A DNA stretch of 64,000 bases from the NCBI RefSeq assembly GCF_014337925.2, contig NZ_CP143424.1, positions 1-64,000 of the forward strand, in the 5' to 3' direction. Under the pieces are notes generated by a model. The model was not told the DNA's origin. It was given only the letters and a program-made list of their open reading frames with translations, and made no database searches. This document shows positions 1 to 8,713 of this stretch, piece after piece. The translations under genes and the position numbers were made by a program. The stretch is from Roseobacter fucihabitans. Its GTDB lineage: Bacteria > Pseudomonadota > Alphaproteobacteria > Rhodobacterales > Rhodobacteraceae. Each line of letters starts with the position of its first letter. Position 1 is the stretch's first letter.

Positions 1-50
1 GGCAAATTCGAAAAAGGCGCGGGATCAACCGGGCTGGAAAGAGAGCAGGC

Positions 51-1052
51 ATGGGTAGTACCCCAACCCCGGTGCATCCGGGAGGGCAGAGCGATTTTTT
101 CGTCTGCGATTTTTTTGCGGCCGTCCCGAAACACGATCTGGCGACGATGGAACACCCGCTGTTTTCGCTCTCCACGCGACCGGACCGGCGGATCTTGAAT
201 TACATCCATAATGACGCTGAAATCACCATCACGCCGAGCGTGAAGGGGCGCGCGACGATCTTTGATGCGGACATCCTGATCTTCTGCATCAGCCAGCTGA
301 TGGCGGCGATCAACGCGGGCAAAAAGACCGCGCGGCATCTGACGCTCACGGCGCATGATCTGTTGCTGGCGACGGGGCGGGAGACCTCGGGGGATGGGTA
401 CAAACGGTTGCGTGATGCGTTTGAGCGGCTGGCTGGCACGCGCATCACCACCAATATCGTCACGGGCGCGCATGAGACCACCAGCGGGTTCGGCCTCATT
501 GAGAGCTGGGAGATTGTGCGGCGCACGCGGGCAGGGCGGATGGTCAGTGTGAGCGTGACCCTGTCGGAATGGTTGTACCGCGCGGTGCTGAGTAAATCGG
601 TGCTGACGCTGAACCGGGACTATTTCAATCTGCGCAAACCACTGGAACGGCGGATCTATGAATTGGCGCGTAAGCACTGCGGACGCCAGCCGGTCTGGCG
701 GGTGTCGGTTGAAACGCTGCTGAAGAAATCCGGCTCGCAATCGCCGCGCCGCGTGTTTCGCGCCATGCTGCGCGACATCATCGCGCGCGACCCGCTGCCT
801 GATTACACGTTGAGTGAGGAGGAGGGCGACATCATCGCGGTGCGCCCGCAAGCGGTGGTGGATCTGCCCGAACGCGCGCCGCAGCTCTCCAGCGATACGC
901 TGGAGGCGGCACGGCGCCTGATGCCGGGCGCGGATGTCTATGCGCTGGAAGCCGATTGGCGCGCGGTCTGGGCAGCCAGCGGCGCGCCGAGGTTGCGTTC
1001 ACCAGATAAGGCGTTTTTGGGCTGGGTGAAGAAGTACTCTGGTTCACCTTAA
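51..1052 (+). CDS. repA: Plasmid replication initiator RepA (RPA family)
   Basis: This 333-residue protein resembles the replication initiator protein A family of alphaproteobacterial plasmids, which bind the plasmid origin and start replication. The central part (about residues 40-260) holds the family-like stretches: RRILNYIHN, an LTAHDLLLATGR segment, LNRDYFNLRKPLERRIYELARKHCG, and a winged-helix-like region around residues 225-265. The ATG follows a purine-rich AGAGAGCAGGC. No iterons or parAB genes are visible in the few bases upstream, because the window starts there. RepA-type plasmids are common in Roseobacter-group bacteria and some carry surface-polysaccharide or biofilm genes (known background), which fits the EPS genes next door. 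The family call comes from recalled sequence style, not a search. Confidence 0.85.
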   Translation: MGSTPTPVHPGGQSDFFVCDFFAAVPKHDLATMEHPLFSLSTRPDRRILNYIHNDAEITITPSVKGRATIFDADILIFCISQLMAAINAGKKTARHLTLTAHDLLLATGRETSGDGYKRLRDAFERLAGTRITTNIVTGAHETTSGFGLIESWEIVRRTRAGRMVSVSVTLSEWLYRAVLSKSVLTLNRDYFNLRKPLERRIYELARKHCGRQPVWRVSVETLLKKSGSQSPRRVFRAMLRDIIARDPLPDYTLSEEEGDIIAVRPQAVVDLPERAPQLSSDTLEAARRLMPGADVYALEADWRAVWAASGAPRLRSPDKAFLGWVKKYSGSP

Positions 1053-1109
1053 ATCGGCAAATTTTTCTGAATTCAATATTGGATCTGGTGCCGCTTATAC
1101 GATTAAACT

Positions 1110-1796
1110 TTACACAGAAGCCTCCGGATCAAAGGCGCGGGGGTCTACCAGGAGGGCGGCGATCCAGCCGGCGATGAAACCACCCAGGTGCGTTTGCCAG
1201 GCCAGTTGCCCGCTCATCGCCCACCACAGGACCAGGTTGAGCGCGACCAGAAAACCGATCGCCTGCGCCACCGGCAACAGCCCCTGGCGGAAGGTGAAAC
1301 GATCCACATACATCCAGGCCAGAAGCCCGCCCGCCAGACCAAAGAGCGCGCCTGATGCGCCCACCATGGGCTGCAAGCCCGAGGCCAGCAGCGCATAGCC
1401 CGCCGCGCCGCCAAAAATCGACACCAGATAGAGGATGGCAAAGCCGCGTACGCCGACCCGGTCGATGACGGCAATGCCCAGCGACCACAGCGTGATCATA
1501 TTGACCACCAGATGCGCCAGGCCACCATGCAGAAACCCGTAGGTGAGGAACATCGCATAGGGCTGGCCGGTGTAATTGGGCGTCCACCCCGTCAGCAGCC
1601 CCGGCCAGAAACCACCGTATTCATAGGTCATCCCGCGCAGTCGTTCATGGCCGAGCAGCCCGAAATCCGCCAGCGTCAGCGTGATTTCCAACCCGCAGCA
1701 CAAAAGGATCAGCGCGATCAGGACACGCGCGTCCGGGCGCGGCGTGCGGCGCGGCAGAAAGGAAGCGGTAAAGGGCATGGTATCCTTGGGCATCAT
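1110..1796 (-). CDS. Rhomboid family intramembrane serine protease
   Basis: A 228-residue polytopic membrane protein with rhomboid hallmarks. It has HGGLAHLVVNM (His90, His95, Asn99), the catalytic serine motif GASGALFG (Ser148) and a later HLGGFIAGW (His203), giving the expected Ser-His dyad. Rhomboids cleave single-pass membrane proteins inside the bilayer. It is the last gene of the leftward EPS cluster, 42 bases after the beta-barrel gene, so it may be co-transcribed; whether it processes an EPS or surface protein is only a guess. A downstream ATG at 1781 has AAGGA four bases ahead and could be the true start; the first ATG has no clear ribosome binding site. Confidence 0.9.
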   Translation of the reverse strand: MMPKDTMPFTASFLPRRTPRPDARVLIALILLCCGLEITLTLADFGLLGHERLRGMTYEYGGFWPGLLTGWTPNYTGQPYAMFLTYGFLHGGLAHLVVNMITLWSLGIAVIDRVGVRGFAILYLVSIFGGAAGYALLASGLQPMVGASGALFGLAGGLLAWMYVDRFTFRQGLLPVAQAIGFLVALNLVLWWAMSGQLAWQTHLGGFIAGWIAALLVDPRAFDPEASV

Positions 1797-1838
1797 CTAT
1801 CATGGGCACGCAGGCCCGGGCTTGGCAAGGTCTGAGCC

Positions 1839-3266
1839 TTAGGGGTTCCAGGTGAAATTGCGCTGCAAGCCCACAAAAACCGTATTGGCGCTGCGGTCCG
1901 CTTCATCATCGGCGGAAATAAGCGTGTGGGACACACCGCCCACCAGGCCCCAGTCACGGGTCAGCGCATATTGATAGGACAGGCCGAGATTGACGCGCTG
2001 CCCGTCTTCGGCACCCGCGCCCAGCTCGTTACGATTGAAAAAGGAAAAATCCGCGCTCAGGCTGGAGAGGGTATTGATCTGGCGGGTGTAGCCGGCGCGC
2101 AGGGAGGTGTTGATCTCCTCGCGGTTGTCGCTGTCGGTATTGACCGATTGGGACAGGCCCAGGGTGATGCGCGATGTGGAGAGCGCATAGGCGTAATCGA
2201 CGTTCATTAGCGGGTTGATCCCGCCGTCCTGGCTGCGCGTGGCACCGAGGGAATAGGATAGCACCGCCCCGCCTGCGAAATCCCGCGAGCGGTTCAGGCT
2301 GAGCGAGGTGCGCCGCCCGGAGGAGTTGGTCGACAGCTCAGAGTCCAGAGACACCCCGATGCTGCCGGTCTTGAGCGTTTGCGTGAGGCTGCCGCCAAAG
2401 CTGAGCCCCTCATCCACGGCGTTTTCTTCGCCGCTGCGCTCAATGCGGTCCTGGCTGAGGAACAGATCCCCCAGCAGCGTTGGCGTGATCAGCAGTTCCG
2501 CCCCCGCCCCGAACCCGGTGGTCTTGCGGTTCGTGCCATTGCCCTGCGCATCGAAATCCCGGTATTTCGTGGTCAACCGGGTGGTGATGCGCGGATCGAT
2601 GCGGAAATCCAGCTGTGCGGAGAGGTCGAGCGTATTTTCATCCGTCAGGTCAGGATCACTTGTCCCGCTGAAGGTTCGTTCATCATAAGACAGATCAAAG
2701 CTTGCCCCGATTGGGGCATCCCGTCCCACAGCACCGCTCAGATCAAACCCGTAGCTTTGCCGGGTGCCGGTGCTTTGATTGATGATGCTGCCGTCACTGG
2801 CAAAATCATCCGCCAGAAAACTGCTGCTGACATCGGATTCGCGGTAGCGCAGGGCCAGCCCGACACTGGCGCTGCGCGTGGCGCGCTCATAGCTCAGCTG
2901 GGCAAAAGGGTTGGTCAAATTCGAACTGGCCGTGCCCTTGCGCCCTTCTTCGATGTCTGTCCCGAGATTAAGCGCGAAATTCTCCAGCGAGGTCGCGCTT
3001 TGCAGCCCAAACCCCAGCACGGTGCGCCCAAAGAAATCAGCCTCGCCATCGGCCACAAGATCGGGGTTATCACTATATTCCAGCCGCTGGGTGATGTCGA
3101 AACTGGCGATGATGCCGGGGGGTAGGGCCTCCTGTGCATGGGCCATCACGCCAATACCGCACAGCGCCGCAAACGCACCGATCCTGCGGTACGTGCTGCC
3201 TGTATTACTGTGCCTGCGCGAATGGGTCTTATTCGAACAGACGCCGTTCCGGTACCAGAATGACAT
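1839..3266 (-). CDS. EPS-associated outer-membrane beta-barrel protein
   Basis: A 475-residue protein with a long cationic leader, a hydrophobic core and a signal-peptidase-like site (GVMAHAQEA) near residue 45. Many alternating polar/hydrophobic strands follow, and it ends in an aromatic beta-barrel tail (RNFTW). Size, position and texture match the outer-membrane proteins found with XrtA/PEP-CTERM-type EPS clusters (family recalled, not searched). Its likely role is an outer-membrane channel or anchor for polymer leaving the periplasm. The start lies inside the preceding export gene (38-base overlap). No later ATG, GTG or TTG precedes the signal peptide, so this start is probably right and translation is likely coupled. 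Confidence 0.75.
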   Translation of the reverse strand: MSFWYRNGVCSNKTHSRRHSNTGSTYRRIGAFAALCGIGVMAHAQEALPPGIIASFDITQRLEYSDNPDLVADGEADFFGRTVLGFGLQSATSLENFALNLGTDIEEGRKGTASSNLTNPFAQLSYERATRSASVGLALRYRESDVSSSFLADDFASDGSIINQSTGTRQSYGFDLSGAVGRDAPIGASFDLSYDERTFSGTSDPDLTDENTLDLSAQLDFRIDPRITTRLTTKYRDFDAQGNGTNRKTTGFGAGAELLITPTLLGDLFLSQDRIERSGEENAVDEGLSFGGSLTQTLKTGSIGVSLDSELSTNSSGRRTSLSLNRSRDFAGGAVLSYSLGATRSQDGGINPLMNVDYAYALSTSRITLGLSQSVNTDSDNREEINTSLRAGYTRQINTLSSLSADFSFFNRNELGAGAEDGQRVNLGLSYQYALTRDWGLVGGVSHTLISADDEADRSANTVFVGLQRNFTWNP

Positions 3267-3840
3267 CTCCGTCCTTCAGCTCGATCACATTGCTCGCGGT
3301 CCCTTTTGCCAGGGCCTTATAGTTGAGCGTTATCACGTTTTGCACGCCGGTTTGCGGGTTCGTGCGGCGCACCTGAATGCGCTTGATGGCGGCAAAGCGC
3401 GTCACGCCACCGCCCACGGCAATCGCCTGCAACAGCGTCGTGCCGGGCTCCACCGAAATCACGCCGGGGGTATTCACCTCGCCCAGAAAATAGACATCGA
3501 TCTCCCCGTCCTTTTCGACATCGGCCGCATTCTGCGCGGAAGGGGCGACGGAGACAAAAACGGTTGGCGGGTTCGAGAAATTCGACTGGATGGCCGTTGT
3601 CACCGCGCTCTGGATTTGAACGGCATTACGCCCGGCCGCCAATATGGTGCCGGCAAAGGGGAAATTGAAACGCCCATCCGGCAGTACCACAACCGAGCGG
3701 TTGAGGCTGCTGTCCTCCAGCACCTCGATGTTGAGACCATCTCCGGGCTGCACACGGTATTCTGATTGCGCATGGGCCAGGGTGGCCACCAGCGCCAACA
3801 TCAGCCCCGCCAGTAAATTTTTGACATTTTGCATCGTCAT
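3229..3840 (-). CDS. Polysaccharide export protein (Wza-like, Poly_export plus SLBB)
   Basis: A periplasmic or outer-membrane polysaccharide export protein of about 203 residues. It has a signal peptide ending ATLAHAQS, then the Poly_export domain (YRVQPGDGLNIEVLED, VVVLPDGRFNFPFAG) and an SLBB-type segment (VYFLGEVNTPGVISVEPGTTLLQAIAVGGG). The C-terminus carries the usual DGDVILVPE motif. The ATG at 3840 is chosen because GGAG precedes it; an in-frame ATG at 3870 lacks one. The protein is short like other XrtA-associated export proteins and lacks the long C-terminal part of Wza. It sits between the TPR lipoprotein gene and the beta-barrel gene with which it overlaps, consistent with one secretion complex. 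Confidence 0.9.
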   Translation of the reverse strand: MTMQNVKNLLAGLMLALVATLAHAQSEYRVQPGDGLNIEVLEDSSLNRSVVVLPDGRFNFPFAGTILAAGRNAVQIQSAVTTAIQSNFSNPPTVFVSVAPSAQNAADVEKDGEIDVYFLGEVNTPGVISVEPGTTLLQAIAVGGGVTRFAAIKRIQVRRTNPQTGVQNVITLNYKALAKGTASNVIELKDGDVILVPERRLFE

Positions 3841-4032
3841 TTCTGCTCCATTGCAGCTTTGCGACATCATCCATCGCCCGCTCTCTTATGGAAAGAACAG
3901 ATTGATCAGATGTAAAAATTACTCGGGAATGTAGTTATGGCGTCACATTGCGACAGGGGATCGACAGGGAAAGCGGTTCATATCCCCAGGTCGCGCACCC
4001 GTTCCAGTGTCGCTCAGACCCACAAACGAAAC

Positions 4033-6483
4033 TTAATTTTCTGTAGCCCCGCCCTCTGAGGCGGCGATGAGGGCGCGCGCCTCGATGATCTGGGCGCGCT
4101 GATCATCTGGCCCGGCGATCTGAACCGCCTTGCGGAACTGGGCCATGGCCTCTTCGGGTCGCTCAAGGGCTGCGTAGGCCTTGCCAAGGTGATATTGCAC
4201 GACCGGGTCATTGGGCAGCCCTTGTGCGGCACTCTCCAGATAGGGCAGCGCCTCGCCGCTTTCCCCCCGCCGCTGCAGGATCCAGCCGAATGTGTCCTGC
4301 ATCGCGGGAATATCCGTATCGCGGAAACGCCGCGCCACGGCCCAGGCCCGCTCCAGGCTGGTCTCATCCGTGCGGTAGGTGGACAGCATGCTGGCCAGGT
4401 TATTGGCGATCACAACCGAGTTGGAGTTGCGCGCATAAAGCGCCTCATAGATCTCGATGGCCCCGTCGATATCCCCGGCGCGTTCGCGGTAAGAGGCGCT
4501 CGCCCAGAGCAGATTGGCATCCTCCGGAGCGGCGACAAGGGCTTCGTTGATGATGGCATTGGCGGCGTCATCCCCGTCCTGGCGTTGGGTGACGCGGGCC
4601 AGTTCCAGCCACACATTGGCCGCCAGCGGTTCCGCCTCCAGAATATCGCGATAGGTGGTGATGGCGGCCTCAAGGTTGCCATTGGCCGCTTCCACGGAGG
4701 CGGTAATGGCCTGAAGCGCCAGATTATCGGGGTTTTCGCTCAGCAATTCACGCGCCAGCGCCAACGCGCCCGTGCTATCCCCGGTCGCCAGCCTGACACG
4801 CACCAGCTCGACCTGATTGCTCAGCGTGGCATCGGCGGAGGAGGCGATCCCTTCGAGATAGGCGATGGCTTCATCGACGCCATTATTGGCGCTGATCCAC
4901 TGCGCCTCGAGCTGGCGTGAGGCCTGTTGGGCCGCTGGCGTGTCGATATTTGCGAGGGTTTTGAAAACCTGCTCGGTGCGGCCCATATCTTCCATGCGCA
5001 AATAGAGCTGCCCCAAGGTGGAGAGCAGCGCCACATTCTGCGGTTGCAGGCGCAGCGCCGGGATCAGGATGTCCTCGGCGGGCAGGTAGCGTTCCTGGCC
5101 GATCAGCTGTTCTGCATAGCGCAGGCTTTCTTCGGGCGCATTGCCGGAGGCTTCCACCGCCAGGGCGAGGAAATCCTGGGAGAGTTCCGGGCGCCCCGAT
5201 CTGGCATAGGCCTCCGCCATCAGCCCCATGGCCTGCGCATCATCGGGGGTGCGGTCCAGGGCGGCGCGCAGACTGTTGATCGCGCCATCCGCATCATCGC
5301 TGCGGATCTGCCAGGAGGCCTGCATCTTGAGCGCCATCGGGTGGCCTGCATCCGCGACCAGCACCTCTTCGACATGGGCGCGCGCACCAACCTCATTGCC
5401 CGTGCTCAGCATCATACGCGCCAGTGCGATCTTGATGTTATTGGTCTGCTCGGAAGGCTCGGCGGTTTCCAGAATTTCTTCGAGATCGGCAATCGCCTCA
5501 TTCTGCTCGCCCTGGGCAAAGATGATCCCGGCGCGAATGACCTGAAACGGGACCGGATCCTCTTCCTCGGCGATGGCGGCGTCAAGCTCGGCAAGGGCGG
5601 CCTCCGCGCCCTTGACCTGCAACAGGTAATTGATCAGATCGGCGCGCGGGGTGTTATCCCCCTCGGCGGCGGCGACGGCCAGCTGGCGCAGAAAGGCTTC
5701 GGCGTCCTCTTGTTGGTCGCGTGAGATGTAGAACTGCAACAGCATCTGTTTGTTTTCAACGTCATCGGGGAAGCGCTCCACCATCTCCAGGAGCTGCGCC
5801 TCGAGCCCCTCCATATCGTTGTTCTGCAACAGGATGTTCAGGCGCTGGCGCCAGTAGAGTATATTGTCGGGCTCGCGTTCAATGAGCCAGGCCAGGGCCT
5901 CCATGGCCTGATCCAGCTCGCCGTTGAGCAGCATCGTATCCAGCACCAGCTTGCGCATCATGACGCTGTCGGGCAGCGTGTTCAGCAATTCCTGTGCGGC
6001 GCGCGCCTGTTCGCGCCGTCCCGGCTCGTCATCAGCCAGAAAGGCCTCGCGGTAAGCCAGCGCAATCGCAATGGCGCGCACGCGCGGCGCGTCCGCGTCC
6101 AGCTCGACGGCCTTGGTGCCATGGCGCTCGAATTCTTCCCAATTGGTGCCGTCAAAGGCCAGCTCACTCAGCAGGATACGGGTTTGCAGATCATCGGGGT
6201 ATTGTTCGGCGAGCCGCAGAAACTGGCCATAGGCACCGCGTCTGTTGTCCTGCTCTTCCAACATCGTGCTGGCCAGCAGGAAACGCGCTTCCCGGTGGCT
6301 GCCGTCAAATTCAAAGACATTGCGCAACTCGACGATGCCGCGGTCGTAATCTCCCGCTTCGATCAATTCCAGACCGCTTTGATAGAATTCCTCGGCACGT
6401 TCCTCGGAGGATTTGCACGCACTGAGCGTCAACGCGATCACCAGCATGATGGGAAGGGTTTTGAACATTCCGAGCTTGCGCAC
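4033..6483 (-). CDS. TPR-repeat lipoprotein of EPS system (PrsT-like)
   Basis: About 816 residues. An N-terminal lipoprotein signal (MLVIALTLSAC, lipobox LSAC) is followed by tetratricopeptide-like helix pairs over the whole length, for example near the C-terminus PNDPVVQYHLGKAYAALERP. This architecture matches PrsT-type TPR lipoproteins of XrtA/PEP-CTERM EPS loci, thought to scaffold polymer assembly in the periplasm. A GTG at 6483 is preferred as start because AGAGGA lies nine bases ahead; an in-frame ATG at 6519 has no such site. The 190-base gap to the export gene leaves room for a separate promoter. Function beyond scaffolding is inference. Confidence 0.85.
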   Translation of the reverse strand: MRKLGMFKTLPIMLVIALTLSACKSSEERAEEFYQSGLELIEAGDYDRGIVELRNVFEFDGSHREARFLLASTMLEEQDNRRGAYGQFLRLAEQYPDDLQTRILLSELAFDGTNWEEFERHGTKAVELDADAPRVRAIAIALAYREAFLADDEPGRREQARAAQELLNTLPDSVMMRKLVLDTMLLNGELDQAMEALAWLIEREPDNILYWRQRLNILLQNNDMEGLEAQLLEMVERFPDDVENKQMLLQFYISRDQQEDAEAFLRQLAVAAAEGDNTPRADLINYLLQVKGAEAALAELDAAIAEEEDPVPFQVIRAGIIFAQGEQNEAIADLEEILETAEPSEQTNNIKIALARMMLSTGNEVGARAHVEEVLVADAGHPMALKMQASWQIRSDDADGAINSLRAALDRTPDDAQAMGLMAEAYARSGRPELSQDFLALAVEASGNAPEESLRYAEQLIGQERYLPAEDILIPALRLQPQNVALLSTLGQLYLRMEDMGRTEQVFKTLANIDTPAAQQASRQLEAQWISANNGVDEAIAYLEGIASSADATLSNQVELVRVRLATGDSTGALALARELLSENPDNLALQAITASVEAANGNLEAAITTYRDILEAEPLAANVWLELARVTQRQDGDDAANAIINEALVAAPEDANLLWASASYRERAGDIDGAIEIYEALYARNSNSVVIANNLASMLSTYRTDETSLERAWAVARRFRDTDIPAMQDTFGWILQRRGESGEALPYLESAAQGLPNDPVVQYHLGKAYAALERPEEAMAQFRKAVQIAGPDDQRAQIIEARALIAASEGGATEN

Positions 6484-6638
6484 AGTCAAATATCCTCTTT
6501 GAGAAAAAATCACTGTCAAACTCTATGCTACCGCAGGTTCGGATGCCAGAGCCAGACAGGGGTGTTTTAATCACAATTCCCTAACCATGTGTGATGCTAT
6601 GCGCGCACAGAGGCCTTAGGGCCCGCAAGGGGGGGTGT

Positions 6639-7334
6639 TCAGTACCCCGTGCCGCGCAGGACAACCCTGATGGTGCGCAGCAGGATCACGAAATCCGTCT
6701 TGAAGGAGACGGTTTCATCATAAAGATCGTCATAAAAGACGCGATCCGCGAAGCTGCTGCTGTTGCGCTCTGAGATCTGCCACAGACCGGTCATGCCCGG
6801 ACGCAGGCGGTAATAGCCTTCGCCGTCATAGCTGTCTTTCTGGTTCACCATCATCGGGCGGGGGCCCACAAGCGACATCGTGCCGTTCAGAACGTTCCAC
6901 AGCTGGGGCAGCTCATCCAGCGATGTTTTGCGCAGGACACGGCCCGCAAAGGTGATGCGCGGATCCTGCTTGAGTTTCTGGGTCATATCCCACTCAAGAC
7001 GGGCGGCGGGGTTTTCGGCCAGATAGGACTCCAGCAGCTCATCCGCATTATGCACCATGGTGCGCAGCTTCCAGATCCGGAATTCACGACCATTCTTGCC
7101 GACACGCATCTGCGAATAGAAAGGGTTGTGCCCATCCAGCGCGATGAGAAAGGCCATGACACCTACGATCAGCGCGACAAGGGGAAGGGAGATCAGTGTC
7201 AGGGTGAAATCGAAAATCTGCTTGGTCTTGTTACGATATCTGTCGGATCCGGTTTTTTTCCGGGTCTTTGGCTGTTCAAGTCGCCCGGTCCGTTCTTCGA
7301 TATCCGCAAGATGCGGCGAAAAATGCAATGTCAT
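6639..7334 (-). CDS. Initiating sugar transferase (ExoY/WbaP-like polyprenyl phosphate glycosyl-1-phosphate transferase)
   Basis: A 231-residue bacterial sugar transferase. It has one membrane segment (FDFTLTLISLPLVALIVGVM) and the conserved catalytic region: FYSQMRVGKNGREFRIWKLR, LRKTSLDELPQLWNVLNG, MSLVGPRP and the RPGMTGLWQ motif. Such enzymes move a hexose-1-phosphate from a UDP-sugar to undecaprenyl phosphate, the first step of Wzx/Wzy-type EPS synthesis. The short form without an N-terminal four-helix domain resembles ExoY. ATG 7334 is chosen because GGAAG lies five bases ahead; a TTG at 7364 is possible. It heads the leftward operon, divergent from the ATPase gene. Confidence 0.93.
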   Translation of the reverse strand: MTLHFSPHLADIEERTGRLEQPKTRKKTGSDRYRNKTKQIFDFTLTLISLPLVALIVGVMAFLIALDGHNPFYSQMRVGKNGREFRIWKLRTMVHNADELLESYLAENPAARLEWDMTQKLKQDPRITFAGRVLRKTSLDELPQLWNVLNGTMSLVGPRPMMVNQKDSYDGEGYYRLRPGMTGLWQISERNSSSFADRVFYDDLYDETVSFKTDFVILLRTIRVVLRGTGY

Positions 7335-7342
7335 ATACACTT

Positions 7343-7358
7343 CCAGGTCAATACCTGG
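7343..7358. promoter_or_regulatory. Short palindrome at the leader of the sugar-transferase gene
   Basis: CCAGGT-CAAT-ACCTGG is a perfect six-base inverted repeat. It sits nine bases before the chosen ATG at 7334 and abuts the GGAAG ribosome-binding sequence. It could be an operator or a small RNA hairpin limiting ribosome access; the sequence alone does not decide. Confidence 0.35.
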
Positions 7359-7831
7359 CTCCAAATACTTTTACACAAAACGCACACCATATCCTCAGCA
7401 GTAAAAACACGCTTTAAAAAAATGGCTTCGATGTGGTCTCGCGTCATCTGTAACACCTTGCTCGGGGTTGCGCATAGCCCAGAGACACCGGTTTGGTAAA
7501 TTTTTCGAAAAATTCCTGAAAATTTTTGCGATCCTGAGTTTTTCACCCGCACAGGTAGAAAATACAGTTTTTCAAATGACTATTTCATCAGCAATCGGTA
7601 TCGATTTTTCAATTCTGGCGGCACTTCAGGGCAGATTCCGAATCATTCACGTTTCTGGCATCCGGGTTTTCGGTCTCGGGATCAGATCTATTGTTGTTCT
7701 CGTGCAGGCAAGATTGCTTTTAAATATATACCTTTTGGCAACAAAGCCGGGGGTAATAAGATGTGGTAAAGAGGGGGTGGGGTCATTAGATCCCTGCCAA
7801 AGGTACCCAGAGAGGACGAAGTTCCCGCGCT
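7359..7831. promoter_or_regulatory. Divergent intergenic region between two EPS operons
   Basis: About 470 bases without a credible gene separate the leftward sugar-transferase operon from the rightward ATPase/Wzz/kinase operon. The stretch is clearly AT-richer than its neighbours, with T- and A-runs near 7500-7600 and an ATATATA tract near 7722-7730. It must hold promoters for both directions; I could not assign -35/-10 boxes with confidence. Confidence 0.5.
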
Positions 7832-8713
7832 ATGGCCGCTGAACTTTACAGTGCACATTTCGGATTTAGCGAGCGACCGTTTTCTCTGTCGCCCGATCCT
7901 GATTTCCTGTTCCTGTCCAAGGCGCATGCGCGCGCCTTTTCCGTGCTGGAATACGGGCTGATGACCCATGCGCCGCTGACCATGCTGACCGGCGAGGTGG
8001 GGATGGGCAAGACCATGCTGTTGCAGGCCTTGTTGCGCAATATCGATGAGGACATCACCTTGGGGCTGGTCTCCAATGCCCAGGGAGACCGGGGGGATTT
8101 GCTGCGCTGGGTGCTCAATGCGCTGGACGTGGCCCTGCCGCAGGACACCGATTACGTCTCGCTGTTTCAGCATTTCCAGAATTTCGTGGTGCAGGAATAC
8201 GCCGCCGGACGGCACGTGGTGCTGATCATCGACGAGGCACAAAACCTCGGCTCGGAAATGCTCGAAGAGCTGCGCATGCTCACCAATATCAATTCGGGCA
8301 AGGATGAACTCCTGCAGATCATCCTGGCCGGGCAGCCGGAATTGCGCACCCTGATCGCCCAGCCCCAGCTGCGCCAGTTTGCGCAGCGCGTGACGGCGAC
8401 CTATCACCTCAACCCCTTCAGCCGTGCCGATAGTGCCGCCTATATCCGCCACCGGTTGCAACAGGTGGGGGGGACGGGCGATGAGATCACCGCCGCCGCC
8501 ATCAGCCACATCCATCATGAAGCCGAAGGGATCCCGCGCTCGATCAACAAGCTATGCGATCTGGCGCTGGTTTACGCCGCGAGTGCAGGCAATACGGTTG
8601 TGGGCAAGCCGATCGTCAATGAATTGATCCGGGACGGGCTGATCCTGAAACCCGCCCCGCCGCTGTTGGTGCTGACCGAGCGGGTGGATACTTCTGAAAA
8701 GGCCGCGGAATGA
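7832..8713 (+). CDS. ExeA/GspA-like AAA ATPase (XrtA-associated type)
   Basis: A 293-residue soluble ATPase. It begins with the typical YSAHFGFSERPFSLSPDPDFLFLS, then Walker A GEVGMGKT (residues 54-61) and Walker B LIIDEAQN (131-138), then an LRMLTNIN sensor region and an arginine-rich AAA lid. This pattern is shared by ExeA/GspA and by the ATPases of XrtA/PEP-CTERM EPS loci; it lacks the extra peptidoglycan-binding part of ExeA. It probably energises or regulates EPS assembly at the inner membrane. The stop overlaps the next gene start by four bases, indicating tight co-translation with the Wzz-type gene. Confidence 0.88.
   Translation: MAAELYSAHFGFSERPFSLSPDPDFLFLSKAHARAFSVLEYGLMTHAPLTMLTGEVGMGKTMLLQALLRNIDEDITLGLVSNAQGDRGDLLRWVLNALDVALPQDTDYVSLFQHFQNFVVQEYAAGRHVVLIIDEAQNLGSEMLEELRMLTNINSGKDELLQIILAGQPELRTLIAQPQLRQFAQRVTATYHLNPFSRADSAAYIRHRLQQVGGTGDEITAAAISHIHHEAEGIPRSINKLCDLALVYAASAGNTVVGKPIVNELIRDGLILKPAPPLLVLTERVDTSEKAAE

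Noticed and set aside
2379-3125. 248-residue open frame on the plus strand
   Set aside because: Antisense to the beta-barrel gene, with no motif or start signal.
7688-8518. 276-residue open frame on the minus strand
   Set aside because: Antisense to the ExeA-like ATPase gene, which has clear Walker motifs.
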